The notes under the pieces are model-generated. The model saw only the letters and a program-made list of their open reading frames with translations. It did no database searches and was not told the origin of the DNA. DNA of 64,000 nucleotides from Pohlia nutans (Eukaryota > Streptophyta > Bryopsida > Bryales > Mniaceae): assembly GCA_022496805.1 (NCBI GenBank), contig CM040087.1, positions 8,940,001 through 9,004,000 on the forward strand. Reading direction: 5' to 3'. Position numbers and translations under genes: made by a program. Shown piece by piece: positions 23,405 through 34,017 of the stretch. Position 1 is the first letter of the stretch; each line of letters opens with the position of its first letter.

Positions 23405-23740
23405 TTGGGCCGACTGTAAGGTAACTATATCTAAAAGTAACTATTTCCTTAAAGCGTGCATAGCTCAATTTTCCATAATAAGTAGATTCTGACACCTTAT
23501 TGTTGATGAGAATGTGCACAATCTGAACATCAAAGATTAGGGTTGCTTTAAGGTCAACCTATAATTAGCACTTTGGAAATTCATAACTTATTCATAGGGT
23601 GTCCAAATAATGCATGCTAAAGTGCGTTGGAATCCTTTTGAACTTTCTAATAAGACCCACTAAAAATATTTTCTGTGTTATGTGTGTAAATAGGCTCAGT
23701 TGGTAAGGTGTACGCTTTAAGGTATACTTACCTTAGTAGT
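23405..23740 (+). repeat. Dispersed repeat V, copy 2
   Basis: Collinear with 13977-14290. TAGGCTCAGTTGGTAAGGTG at about 23692 is a good match to a tRNA A box, but the conserved body lies upstream of it, unlike a normal SINE. Confidence 0.6.
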
Positions 23741-23759
23741 GTTTTTTAGATCGTGCTCT

Positions 23760-24170
23760 TGAATTTGTCATAATCAGGAGTAAGTACAGGCCGACATGCA
23801 ATGGACAGGATCCAAGTCCATCCTTTTCCGGGCTTTCAATTCCATATCAGAATTTTATTTTGTTTCAAAAAGAGAAGAAAAGTAGTGATTACGAGTTACT
23901 TAAAAGGGACACCTGACCTCTCCACAGGACGGACAATTCCCCGAGGCAAGAACAAAACAGGATGGACTACGGAGGTCGGTCCCGGAAGCCCATATCAAAT
24001 TAATTTCACCCTTGCTTACATACTGTACATGGAGTGCCGACTTAAAGTTTCAACCTTGACGTCCCGCCCGCGTAGCTCAAATGAATGCGGACGGGCCATT
24101 GAATGCAGGGGCCTTGGCAGGGGCACAATTGAATGCTCCAGAAGTTGACAGCATACACAGTATTAGGAAA
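23760..24170 (+). other. GC-richer island with 115-residue open frame
   Basis: Much less AT-rich than its neighbours (GTCCCGCCCGCGTAGC). An open frame at 23801-24148 has Arg/Gly/Ser-rich composition. No domain, start context or splice sites support a gene. It may be an imported fragment. Confidence 0.3.
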
Positions 24171-24181
24171 TTTCTCTGTCA

Positions 24182-24606
24182 CTAAGGTGGTTACCCCATT
24201 CCCAACTAAATAAGAAATACGGATACGAGGTATTGATATTATTTTGTATTTTTTTTAATATAAAAGTTAGGCAAAAAGAAATAGATTTCAACACAAGTCG
24301 AAACATAATTTTTGGATGAAGAATGAATTAGTTGTAAATTTTCAAAGTTGAAGCATGATACATCCCATTCACGTCACATAGGTAGAGTTGTTTTTGTCTA
24401 AAGAAAATTTGTATTGCACACACTAAAGATACTTAAACCAACAACAACGAACCCATAAACACACTTACATATAGTAAAACCAACAAGAGAGAACCCATTA
24501 CCAACTGTAACTCATGCTACAATCAACATCATTGCAACATTGATTTTGGAAAATGCCCCTAACTATTGGTTTAAGGCGCCAATTAGGAATGGGGTAACCA
24601 CCTTGG
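24182..24606 (+). mobile_element. TIR element with AAGGTGGTTACCCC termini
   Basis: Inverted repeats AAGGTGGTTACCCCATTCC (24184-24202) and its exact complement at 24586-24604 bound about 420 bp without coding capacity. No target duplication resolved, so the superfamily is open. Confidence 0.65.
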
Positions 24607-25389
24607 TAGAAGACATGACGTTTTTCATTCCTCATTTCGTGGAAACATCAAACAATGGTTGAATATTATACTTATATTTCCGTCTTTTGTGACCAAAACC
24701 ACTTACCAACACTAACACAACCCATGTGCCCGGCGCCGTTGCATTCCTTTTTCATTTATAGTAAGTGAAAAATGACACATTTCCTACTAGTGTGTCCACA
24801 TTTCTTAGTGTCTATGGAGAAAACTACAGTAAACTCTAAACCCTAAAAAGGTGTTCTTTGGATGTTGTGTTTGATACACGAGGTTCGTAACATTTAGTAG
24901 CATGCATTGACTCTCTCTTGACTTTAGAGTAGATGGGAAAGCATATTCTACATCCAATCTGACTCTATAAGTGGACAAGTGGAGTTCCAAAGTGATGTGC
25001 AGAGTGCATCAAAGAAAGGTAGAGGACATGAACGCTACTAAATGGTGTCGAATAAGTTGCACCAACTACTGTAGACCCAAGGCAAAGTCATTGTATGCTA
25101 CTAAATGTTATGTTCTTTAGCTCTTCTCTGCATCACCTTAGAATCTGGTCATTAAAGTGGAGGCTTGTGAATCCTTGAAGGACCAATTCCATGCCACATG
25201 TACGGCTTTAGTTGATCTTAGAGAAGAAATGTGGCTTGAAAGTACATGTTTTAATTTTAGTGCCCTAAAAATTAAGGCATGTATTGTCAAATTTGGAAAA
25301 ACAAACCGAATGATGTATGGAATGTGTGGTAAAAAGTTCAAATCAATCCAAGATAACTTGAATTTTTGGTGATCATTTGAAAGTAAGTA
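24607..25389. other. Spacer with one CACTA-like end and an unsupported ORF
   Basis: CCTACTAGTG at about 24784 is an isolated CACTA-like terminus without a partner. The 125-residue minus frame at 25138-25515 runs into TTAA-I repeat sequence and has no recognised domain. Confidence 0.35.
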
Positions 25390-25698
25390 TCTTTTTTTCG
25401 TGCAAATTTTGTGAATTTTGATGGCGGCAACTTTGGAGGCTTGTATCTCCTTCATCCCAAGTCTGTTTTCAATAAAACTTGTTGTGTTGAATTTCCCTTG
25501 AAGTCTAGTTATCATGGTAATATTTTCATGTCAATCCATGTTTTTATGAATGTTTGAGAGTTATTTTAGTGCACGGGTTTAGTTTGGACACTTTTTGCTT
25601 TTTGGGTCAAATGGGTCACTTTTTGGGCTGCTTTTTGACATTGCAAGGCCAGTTTAGGGCACATTAATTTTTTTATGAGGCTTTTTGGTACCAATGCG

Positions 25699-26350
25699 TT
25701 AACCCCTTAAGGATTGCTCAAGCCAAAATGGCCTACGGTTTGCAATACAAGCCGGTTTTAGGGTAGTTGGACTACGTATTTGCAAAAACTGAATTCTTCA
25801 ACAATGTCTGCAAAGATGGGAACTAAATTACTGTGGAAAGAAAAAAATTAATTGAGCAAAGATACAGAAATTGTGCCTACGAGAAGTGCGTATTTTGCAT
25901 ATTCTTAGAAGGGACCCAACTTGTATTCTATAACCGTATTTGTTTGAGGGGGCCACGTATGTGATAGTTCAAGAATTTTGGCCTGGCCAAGGCTCAATTA
26001 TTTTATGTCAAAGTGAACTAGGTGAAGCCCTTCTAGAGATGATAAGGAGAAAAAAAAATTAATTAAAATAAATGCGACTTCTAGGTCCTGCTGAAGGATA
26101 AAATACGGAAAAATACAACACTTTTTTAGACTGCACAGTATACCAAGAATTTTTGAAGAACTGAAAATTACTCAAAAAAATTGATCAAAAAATTGTGCTA
26201 CTACAAAACTACTGATACGTCCTACTAAAAAAACCTCATTGTATGAATTCCTCTTGAAGCTACTCAAATATTGTTGTGTACACAGATACTTGGGCAAGAG
26301 CACCTGCAACTGGGCCTCTTGAGTTGTATCAAACATCTTTTAGGGGTTAA
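25699..26350 (+). mobile_element. TTAA-J element (J1), nested
   Basis: A 652-bp unit from TTAACCCCTTAAGGATTGC to TCTTTTAGGGGTTAA, TTAA at both ends. The stem AGCCAAAATGGCC at about 25721 lies 22 bp inside the left end. Single copy here. Confidence 0.72.
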
Positions 26351-26565
26351 TATGATGATTTTGAACTACTTCATAGTTCAAAGCTTTTTCATTTGAGTAA
26401 TTTGAAAACGAATTTCACCTTTAACTGTGTTGCTAGGAAAATTTCAGCATCCTTTTTTAGCACTAAAACACTATGATCTTGCAATCTATATGGCCAAATG
26501 ACTCCAAAATTGATTCACATGATCTACAACATGTATATTACAAGATTTTACAATTGATATTCTTG

Positions 26566-27547
26566 TACAGTGGGGTCCAAGGTAGAATGGCGTTTTTGGT
26601 TTTGCAGTGAATTTTTTTCAGTACTGCCCACTTTGAAAGCCTCCCGAGAGCTCAAAAATTGATTTTCTACCACGAAATTTTTACCAAAGAATTATCTTTA
26701 AGTTAATTTTATGTGTGCTTGATTTCAAGGCCAAAAGATTCACCAAAACAAAGTTATTCAAAATCTACCAACATTGGTAGTTATTCACTGCTGCCAACTT
26801 TGACAACCTCCCAAAGATTGAATTAATTTGTTTTTGCCATGAAATTCTTGGAAAAAAAACTTCTCTAGGTTAATAACTTATGATAAAAATTTCAAGGCCA
26901 AAAAATTCATACAAAAAAAGATATTGACAATCTACCAACATGTGTAGTTGTGGGAAATAATGGGGGAAACTTTGCTACCAACTTTAACACCCTCCCTATG
27001 GTTAAGAAATTGTCTATTTACCATGAAATTTTTGGTACAACATGCTCTTTATGACAAAAAAATTCATGCCAAATTTCAAGGTCAAAAAATCTATACAAAG
27101 AAAAATATTTACAATCTACCAATGTGTGTAGTATCCCCAATTGTTTCCCACAACTACACATGTTGGTAGATTGTTAATATCGTTTTTTGTATTAATCTTT
27201 TGGCCTTGAAATTTTTATCATATGTCATTAACATAAAGAGGTTTCTTTTCCTAGAATTTTATGGCAAAAAAAAAAAACAATCAATCTTTGGGAGGCTGTC
27301 AAAGTTGGCAGCAGTGAAATTTTTTCCACAACTACCAATGTTGGTAGATTTTGAATAAATTTTGTTTGGTGAATCTTTTGGTCTTGAAATTTGGCATACA
27401 CATAATTAACTTAAAGATAACTGTTTGGTATAACTTTCGTGGTAAAATACCAATTTTTGAGCTGTCGGGAGGCATTCAAAGTGGGCAGACTTGAATTTGT
27501 TTTCACTGCGAAACCAAAAACGCCATTCTACCTTGGACCCCACTGTA
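26566..27547 (+). mobile_element. Foldback element F1 with TA-CAGTGGGG ends
   Basis: Long imperfect inverted repeats of about 400 bp. Ends TACAGTGGGGTCCAAGG and CCTTGGACCCCACTGTA. The arms hold repeated units of about 165-185 bp marked by CAACTTTGACA.CCTCCC and by GGCCAAAA.ATTCA then ATCTACCAACA.TG.GTAG. The left side has three units, the right two. TA at both ends fits a Tc1/mariner-type target, but no transposase is present. Confidence 0.75.
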
Positions 27548-27630
27548 CTTCATTTACATTTAGACCTATAACACATCAAAAGTGATGATGATTTTTAAGC
27601 CCAAAAAAGCTAGGGACGCTTAGGAATTAA

Positions 27631-29042
27631 GGCATTTATATATATATTTAGAATAAAAATTTTAATAAAAAAAGAATCATAAGTGTTATAATGTTAGGGA
27701 TGAGTGGAAAAAGTACTACAAAGTAAAGGATTGTTTTTGAGAAAATGGACTTTAAAAGATTCTAGTGGATTTTTTTGTAAATGATGGAGATTTTGAAGGT
27801 TTAGGGGTATGAGGGATATCTACACAATGATATTTTTGACTTGGTTTATTTTGGGCCAGTGCCTCGCAGTGACCACATTAGTAGAAAATACAATGCAGTG
27901 TTTCAACTATATGTAGTGTAAAAAGGATTGTATATAATCAAATTTTTAGGTGGTCTTATGTGATTAGATGTTGAATAATTACAAAGTTATATTCTAAAAT
28001 TAGAATACTTCCATTCTCTAATATTTGATAAGCCTCCAAAACCTTAAAATGGAAAAATGTGCAAGACCATTACAGAAAATGTGAACCCTCAAATGGGCCT
28101 CGAGAAAGTTTTAGAAGAGGACTGTGGATTTGATTCAAATTGTGCTTTTGAAACCCTATTTTTGCATAGTATGGATGAATTCTTGGCATACGTGGCAATA
28201 AAGCGTTATTGGGTTCACTGTTTGCAAGGTCACATACTCAATTTATATTGATATCTTACTCAACAATTTTCCTACCTTATAAATGCCATTGGCATAAATT
28301 CATACAAGATGGTCACTACAAGGACAAAAAAGTTGTCATTCGCCTATCTGCAATAGCCCCGCTGATTTAGGGTCGCATATCAATTCTTGGGCTTGGGGGG
28401 AGCACTCCCTTGTATATTTTGCATACACGTGCGATAATGACCTATTTATTTGGGGGTTATTTACCTTGCAAAAAGTATTATAAGGTGATGGTATTTTACA
28501 TGTAAAAAGCTTGAGAATATTATATGTGATGGTATTTTACATGTAAACATGTTTCACTTTTTAAAAATCCCCTATTTTACATGTACATCTTTTACAAAAT
28601 TTATCTACAATGAATATATTGGACCCTATTTTTTATCGCACGTTGTTTCTAAAAAATTTGCCAGTGAACCCCTCGAGTTCTTGGGGACCCATTTGAGGGC
28701 TCACATTTTCTCTAATGTATGAAACTCATGTGAAGGGTTTGTAAACACTTGTATATATGTTGATTTAATGAAACATGAATTTTATATACCAAAAATAGTG
28801 TGGAAAGGGTAAAAACCATTATTTAAATAACATTTTTTTACAACAAACAAGTTTTTTACATTGTTATTACAAATTAAATTCAATGCATCAAAGATAGGTA
28901 ATTTTGAAAAATGAATTTGATCGATATCATAATTGTATAAGAAGTGAGATGTGATTGAGAACAATTATCTAACTAAAGAAATTATTATCACTACATTCAC
29001 TACATTCACTACATCCATCACTTCAAAAAGTAATACTTGATT
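27631..29042. other. AT-rich spacer with a short direct duplication
   Basis: GTGATGGTATTTTACATGTAA occurs twice about 42 bp apart (28485-28550), and CACTACATT is repeated near 28990. The frame at 28057-28251 has no supporting evidence. Otherwise nothing recognised. Confidence 0.45.
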
Positions 29043-29987
29043 TTAACCCCTAAAGGCCCTTAAAAGCCAAAATGGCTTTTTGCTGTTTCGGGCAGCTTAG
29101 ATGGAAGGTCTAAATTAAGAATTTTAGACTATAATTTGGCGTGGGCGTGGTCATACATACAAGGTGTGTGGGGTAAAAATTACAAAGTCAAATTCGGATT
29201 TTATAATTTTTTTATTGAAATTTTTGGTTTCAAGCCCAACTGGGGCAGAAAAAAACTTTTTATTATAATCATTTTTTCAAATTTTTTTTGGAGACATGCT
29301 CTTCACCACATTTAGGCTCAGAATTTGAAGTGACCCATGTTGATTATATTCTCGGCTTGACAAGGGCAGCCTCCAAAATAAAGAACAGCAACCTCTAAGG
29401 TTTTTTGTAATTTCACATCCATTTCTTTCGAAATTTGTCAAAATTTGAGATTTTGAAATTTAAAAAAAATAATTTCGCCTAAAATTTATAAAATCATATA
29501 GGTACCTAATCACCGTTCATTTTTTCCAAAAATCAAATACAATTAATGTGATGCATGTTTCACCAAATTGCCATTTTTATACCTACTTCCGGAAATTAAT
29601 TTGGATGAAGGTTTGAAACGCGTAATGAGTCTCTAGAATTTTGCATGAGCGTACCCAACTTAGTTATCTACATGGAAAAAAATATGAGCAAAATGTTTGG
29701 AGTAACAATCTTCAAGTCCCCCTTTGCACTATGTAGACAATGCCTACCAAGCAATGCCCCGAAAAACTTTTGCACAAACTTTGGATGTTATGATCTTGCA
29801 AATGATAAACATCCAACGGTCAATTTTTGAAACAGTAGCTATGAATAGGCTTAGGTACAAGATCTTACGGTTGGAATTCTAAAAGAAGTAAAAAAACTTG
29901 GTTCACATCCTCGGGAGTACATAGAGGTAGAAAATCGCAGTTTTGAGGTTTCAAGCTCCCAAAAACACAAGGAAATTTAGGGGTTAA
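29043..29987 (+). mobile_element. TTAA-E element (E3)
   Basis: A 945-bp unit from TTAACCCCTAAAGG to GGAAATTTAGGGGTTAA. A perfect-stem hairpin AAAAGCCA-AAA-TGGCTTTT lies at 29062-29080. CGGGCAGCTT follows, and GATCTTACGGTTGGAATT lies about 134 bp from the right end as in E1 and E2. Confidence 0.8.
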
Positions 29988-30038
29988 GGCCAAAGAGATG
30001 TCCCTACCATGAGAACATCCTAATGCTTAAAATGAACT

Positions 30039-30980
30039 TTAACCCCTACAAGACCGAAGTCACTAAATCCCCCGGTGGTCTTGAATGAATGGGGACAAAA
30101 GTGCCCCCTATTTTTGTCCTTGTCAGGGCCCACTTTAAAAAACAACCCCCTCCTCCAATGGTTTTTTATTCCCAAATAGGTGCCCCTAGGGTACCTTGGG
30201 GCCATAGGTCCCAAATTTGCAAAAGAAATTGCCAAAAAAAGGGGTCTCGGTACCCAAAATGGAAATTTCAGAAAAGGGGGGGGGACATGAACAGTGTCTC
30301 ACAGGGGTCTCGCATTCAAGACCACCGGGGGATATAGGAACGGGGCTACAAGACCACAACTATGTTTCTCCCTAAACACTACAAAGCTATCTAAAAGTAC
30401 CCCTTTCTAGATAAAGACAAAGAATTTTCCATTTGAAACCTCTTTGACCGATTCAACCGTAGAATCTTTCAACCAACTTGGATTTATTAGCACTTACAAA
30501 TTTTCAATTGTTTAGGTTCTTCAATAGTAAGATAAAATCTACAAAGTTGGGTGCATCTTTTCTTTTTGCTCCTTGCCTAAGTTTGTAACTTTCTTAAAAA
30601 AGTCCAAAATGCAAAGTTCAGTTTCAAGTTTGATAAATTGGATTCGGTAGTTGTATGTATGGGGGTGTTAGTTCATTGTGTGCAAAAATTAAGACGCATA
30701 GATCATTGTATGCAAAATTTCAAGAGTTGCCCGTAGTTCTGTTTTTCATCTTTGCATGATTCTATATGCTATTCTATAACTTCACCTACATATGCAAATT
30801 ATGATCCCATATTTGTTACAAAGAGGAAAATCACCGCAAAAAATTCAAAAACTTAAGAGCAAAACCCAATCCACACTAAATCCTAAATCGAACTTGAAAA
30901 ATCAGTCTTGGTCCTTTAGGGGTTTTAAAAAAAAGATTTTGGGTTTGGGAATCAGGAAAACCATGTCCTTTAAGTGTTAA
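30039..30980 (+). mobile_element. TTAA-E-like element (E4), possibly compound
   Basis: Left end TTAACCCCTACAAGACC. Two candidate right ends: GGTCCTTTAGGGGTTTTAA at about 30910-30928 (target mutated) and ATGTCCTTTAAGTGTTAA at 30980. Inside, CCCCCGGTGGTCTTGAATG (about 30070) and its complement near 30315 form a stem enclosing about 230 bp. Confidence 0.6.
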
Positions 30981-30985
30981 GGCAT

Positions 30986-31093
30986 CACTAGTAGAAAAGA
31001 TGACACTACCCATGCAAGTAGTGCGCAATTCCACGCATGCACAATGATTTTGCATGGGCATGTTCCTAGAGAGCGCCACCTTTTCTACTAGTG
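30986..31093 (+). mobile_element. CACTA-type MITE, copy 5
   Basis: A 108-bp element, CACTAGTAGAAAAGATG to CACCTTTTCTACTAGTG, with the perfect 3-bp duplication CAT (30983-30985 and 31094-31096). Inserted immediately after the end of E4. Same family as 7342. Confidence 0.9.
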
Positions 31094-31096
31094 CAT

Positions 31097-31639
31097 GTGC
31101 ATCCATAATCATCCCTAATACAAAGTGACTCCTGAGCAACACTAAACGTTTAAACCTAAACATTGTTTACACAAATCAAAACATGAGAACATAGACTCAA
31201 TATTGGGTACACCTATGGGTTTTACGTTGAAATCCATAACTCGGTCATACAATGTCCAAATAATGCATGCTAAAGTGCATTAGAATGCACTTCCATTTGC
31301 CAATAAACCCCCAAAGAACAAGAAGATAAAAGTAATGAGTATGGATGCACATGCTTAGAAACAGAGAAAAGCGTTTCATTTATTTATTCCCTAGCAGAAG
31401 TGGCCAAAAGCTTAAGGAATCTGGACACCGAAGTCAAGACTCAAGGAACAGACATAGGCAATCATGCTCAAGTGGGAAGCTACTTCTGCAATGTTGGTCC
31501 CACAGTCTCCACACATTCATTTGTTTGTTTGTTTGTCATTGTGTTGGGACCCAATGATTTACATGCACTCCTACATCTAACGTACACCAACCTATTAGAG
31601 GTTACCAAAAAGAAGAGTGTCTCAAAGTGGAAAAAAATC
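31097..31639. other. Spacer without recognised feature
   Basis: Overlapping frames at 31345-31744 lack support and run into the TTAA-A element. Confidence 0.35.
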
Positions 31640-32220
31640 TTAACCCCTAACTGCTTAAGCGTTCATTTTTTGGATAATGTACAGATTTCATCCAAAATTT
31701 CTCATCCGCCATGCACTTTTTGTAGTGTGGAATTTTTACTGTAGATTCTATGGGAAGTTAGCTTCATGCATATGTGATCCGATTAGAAAGGGGATGATTT
31801 GCAAAAAAATTATGCCTCATATCATGTTGCGGTGGTCTATTCACCAAAAAATTTGAAGATTTTAGTGTAAAAGTGATTTAAAAAAAGTCAACTCATAAAA
31901 TTAAGCAACCAAAAAATCTTTAAAAATCACTACACTTAGAGTATTACATTTCAACCAATCACAATGAATTTCATCCGTAGATTGTCAATATCTTATTTGT
32001 AATTGAGTTACAAAATAATTTTGAATTTCACGTTTCAGATTTTATACAAAATTATTGGTAATAGAAATCATAGATCTAACCATATGGATAGAATGTGAAA
32101 TTCATAATGTACAACTTTTATTCATATATGAAGTTCAAAATATCCCTCTGGATTGCAATTTATAATGCATCTTTGCAAAATTGCCGAATTTGGAGAGGGC
32201 TTTAGGCATTTAGGAGTTAA
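31640..32220 (-). mobile_element. TTAA-A MITE, full length (A2)
   Basis: A 581-bp reverse copy of A1, TTAACCCCTAACTGC to GGCATTTAGGAGTTAA. Contains the intact target GGTTGCTTAATTTTATGAG that is occupied in A3 at 46365-47496. Confidence 0.85.
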
Positions 32221-32289
32221 ACTCACCTTAAACTTGTTTTGAGTACAAACAAATTGCAAAACTAGTCTATAGTGAGTTCAAGAATAATC

Positions 32290-32400
32290 TAAAGCAAGGC
32301 CTTGCGCCACTACGGGGTGTAGAACTCATGACCTCCTCAATACTAGAGAAGAGTTTCCACATGCTCCTCGAAGCCAAGAGCCCTGACGATGAAAACTATT
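32290..32400 (-). repeat. tRNA-like SINE relic
   Basis: On the minus strand CATGAGTTCTACACCCC fits a degraded B box, and CTTGGCTTCGAGGAGC about 45 bp upstream resembles an A box. No CCA end or cloverleaf was established. Confidence 0.35.
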
Positions 32401-32619
32401 CATGAACAATAGTTGTCAAAAAATATAATTATATAGAGGAAACTCCTCTTCAGCTACTCTTTTGATTTTTGTTAATCCACTTCCCATCATGTTTCCAATT
32501 TCGCACTCATGTATTGACGGTAGCCTGAGCGGTAGCTATTTTTGGTTTGCAATGTACACCGCCGAAACATGAGGATAGAATTTGATACATGGTGCACTAC
32601 ACTACTTTCAGCTAATAGT

Positions 32620-32800
32620 ACTATCTACACTAATTGATTTAAGAAGGCCATACCTTTTTACACAACATGAATATTTTTACCACCTATGTTTACAAAGTTC
32701 CTCCAACACGTATTTTTTTGATATCTTTTCTCTTGGTAAAAATATTCATGTTGTGTAAACAATTATAGCCTTAAGTAAATAATTAGAATAGGTGGCAGTA
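32620..32800. repeat. Inverted repeat, MITE-like hairpin
   Basis: CACAACATGAATATTTTTACC and its exact complement pair across about 55 bp. Weaker pairing continues outward through GGCCATA.. / ..TATAGCC. Outer ATCTACACTAAT recalls the element at 10622. Confidence 0.6.
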
Positions 32801-32819
32801 TTCACAAAATGAAATGCTC

Positions 32820-32933
32820 GCTCCATAGACAAGAGAAGTATGCCCAAAATGACCCACAACTAGTCTAGGTCATCATGTGGGGTCTTCTCGTGGATCTTTG
32901 CGGTGGTCTATAAGGTCAAGATTTCTTCTAGTG
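32820..32933 (-). mobile_element. CACTA-type MITE, decayed relative of copy 4
   Basis: GGTCATCATGTGGGGTCTTC and CTCGTGGATCTTTGCGG are the reverse of the interior of 18478-18609. Only the right terminus TTCTTCTAGTG is recognisable. Confidence 0.65.
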
Positions 32934-33003
32934 GTAGTAACAGGTTGGTGTATCTTATACTATCTCCACACACACAAATTCTTTCTTTGAAATAGTTATT
33001 TTC

Positions 33004-33400
33004 ATACGAAAATAGAGTTATCTGTTAACTCACATTGAGTATGAACAAGATACCATGAATTTTGCTTCAATGTACTCTTATTGTTTACTCCAAATAGTTA
33101 TAAAGGTATGGAAGAACTTGGTGGTCTCTTAGTATTAGGTGTTTAAGAGCTTGGTGGTCTCTAAACTCAAGGAAATTTCAAAAAACGTCTATTTTGATGG
33201 TTTTTTTTTTTTTTTAATTTAAATTTTAGTTTAGAGACCACCAATCTCTTACACACCTAATACAAGACCTAATAATGAAGACCACCAAGTTCATTCATAC
33301 CTTATAACTATTTGGAGTGAACAAATAAGAATATATTAAAGCAATATTTATGGAATCTTGTTTATACTCGAGGTGAGTTAACGACAACTCTAATGTCTTT
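33004..33400. repeat. Large palindrome with about 170-bp arms
   Basis: Left arm about 33004-33174 and right arm about 33228-33400 pair over nearly their whole length: GTTAACTCAC/GTGAGTTAAC, AACTTGGTGGTCT/AGACCACCAAGTT, GTCTCTAAAC/GTTTAGAGAC. The spacer of about 50 bp is rich in T. No ORF. A transcript would fold into one long hairpin. Confidence 0.75.
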
Positions 33401-33895
33401 AAAATTTCCCAAATGATAATCTTGTTGGCACAATTTTATTGAGCTTGCTTTAGAAATGTTAGGACATGTTACTCTCGACCACAAACTCAAGCCTCAAAAT
33501 TTTATATATATAAGGTACAAAAGGGTCAAGAAAGAATCAAGGTATCTAAGATGCTTCATTACTCTTACATGGTATATACACACCAACAATGATGAAAAAA
33601 GAGGGTGTTTAATTTTGACTACGTATTAGAGGACTTTGTTCACATGCGAGAAGGAAAATATAACCTTCCAAGGGCTAAAGAAAACCCCATCTTTATCTGC
33701 AATTTAAATACCCTCACTATTCCTTTGCAACATTTAATTATTGAAGAATACAATCCCATGCAATAAATTATAACTTTCAAAAATTAAAGATATATTCCGC
33801 CCATCATGTCATATATCCCATTGAATTATGGTGAAGATTTACCTTCCTAGTGAATTGAATTAAAAAAAATTAATCTACTCAATTTTATGTTCTCT
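33401..33895. other. Spacer without recognised feature
   Basis: AT-rich, no long repeat or ORF. Confidence 0.4.
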
Positions 33896-34017
33896 TAGTG
33901 ATGCGGTCATACCAAGGCTACTTCACCAGATCTTATGAGTACTCTAAAATCAAGCACCTTTGGGCAAGAATAATACTGAGATGGGTGACCTCCCAGGAAG
34001 TCCTATGTTACATTCAT
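33896..34017 (+). pseudogene. 5S rRNA-derived sequence
   Basis: Aligns through the whole plant 5S rRNA: TGCGGTCATACCAAGGC at the 5-prime side, CTCTAAAATCAAGCACCTTTG over box A, and GAGATGGGTGACCTCCCAGG over box C. The 3-prime end (GAAGTCCTATGTTACATTC) has lost the terminal stem. The internal pol III promoter boxes are the best preserved part. It may be a dead 5S gene, a 5S-derived SINE or the 5S segment of a Cassandra-type LTR. I did not find paired LTRs. Confidence 0.8.

Larger units (their letters stand above)
25390..27630 (-). mobile_element. TTAA-I composite (I2) interrupted by J1 and F1
   Basis: Read in reverse it follows I1: right terminus ACGCTTAGGAATTAA at 27630, GTAGATCATGTGAATC, then near 25450 GAAAACAGACTTGGGATGAA. 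The element is split by TTAA-J (25699-26350) and by foldback element F1 (26566-27547). The left limit is approximate. Confidence 0.55.

Noticed and set aside
25138..25515. 125-residue minus-strand ORF
   Set aside because: Its right part is TTAA-I repeat sequence, it has no recognisable domain, and I1 does not keep the frame.
28990..29020. CACTACATT triplication as a CRISPR-like or CACTA signal
   Set aside because: A short direct repeat without spacers; no inverted partner.
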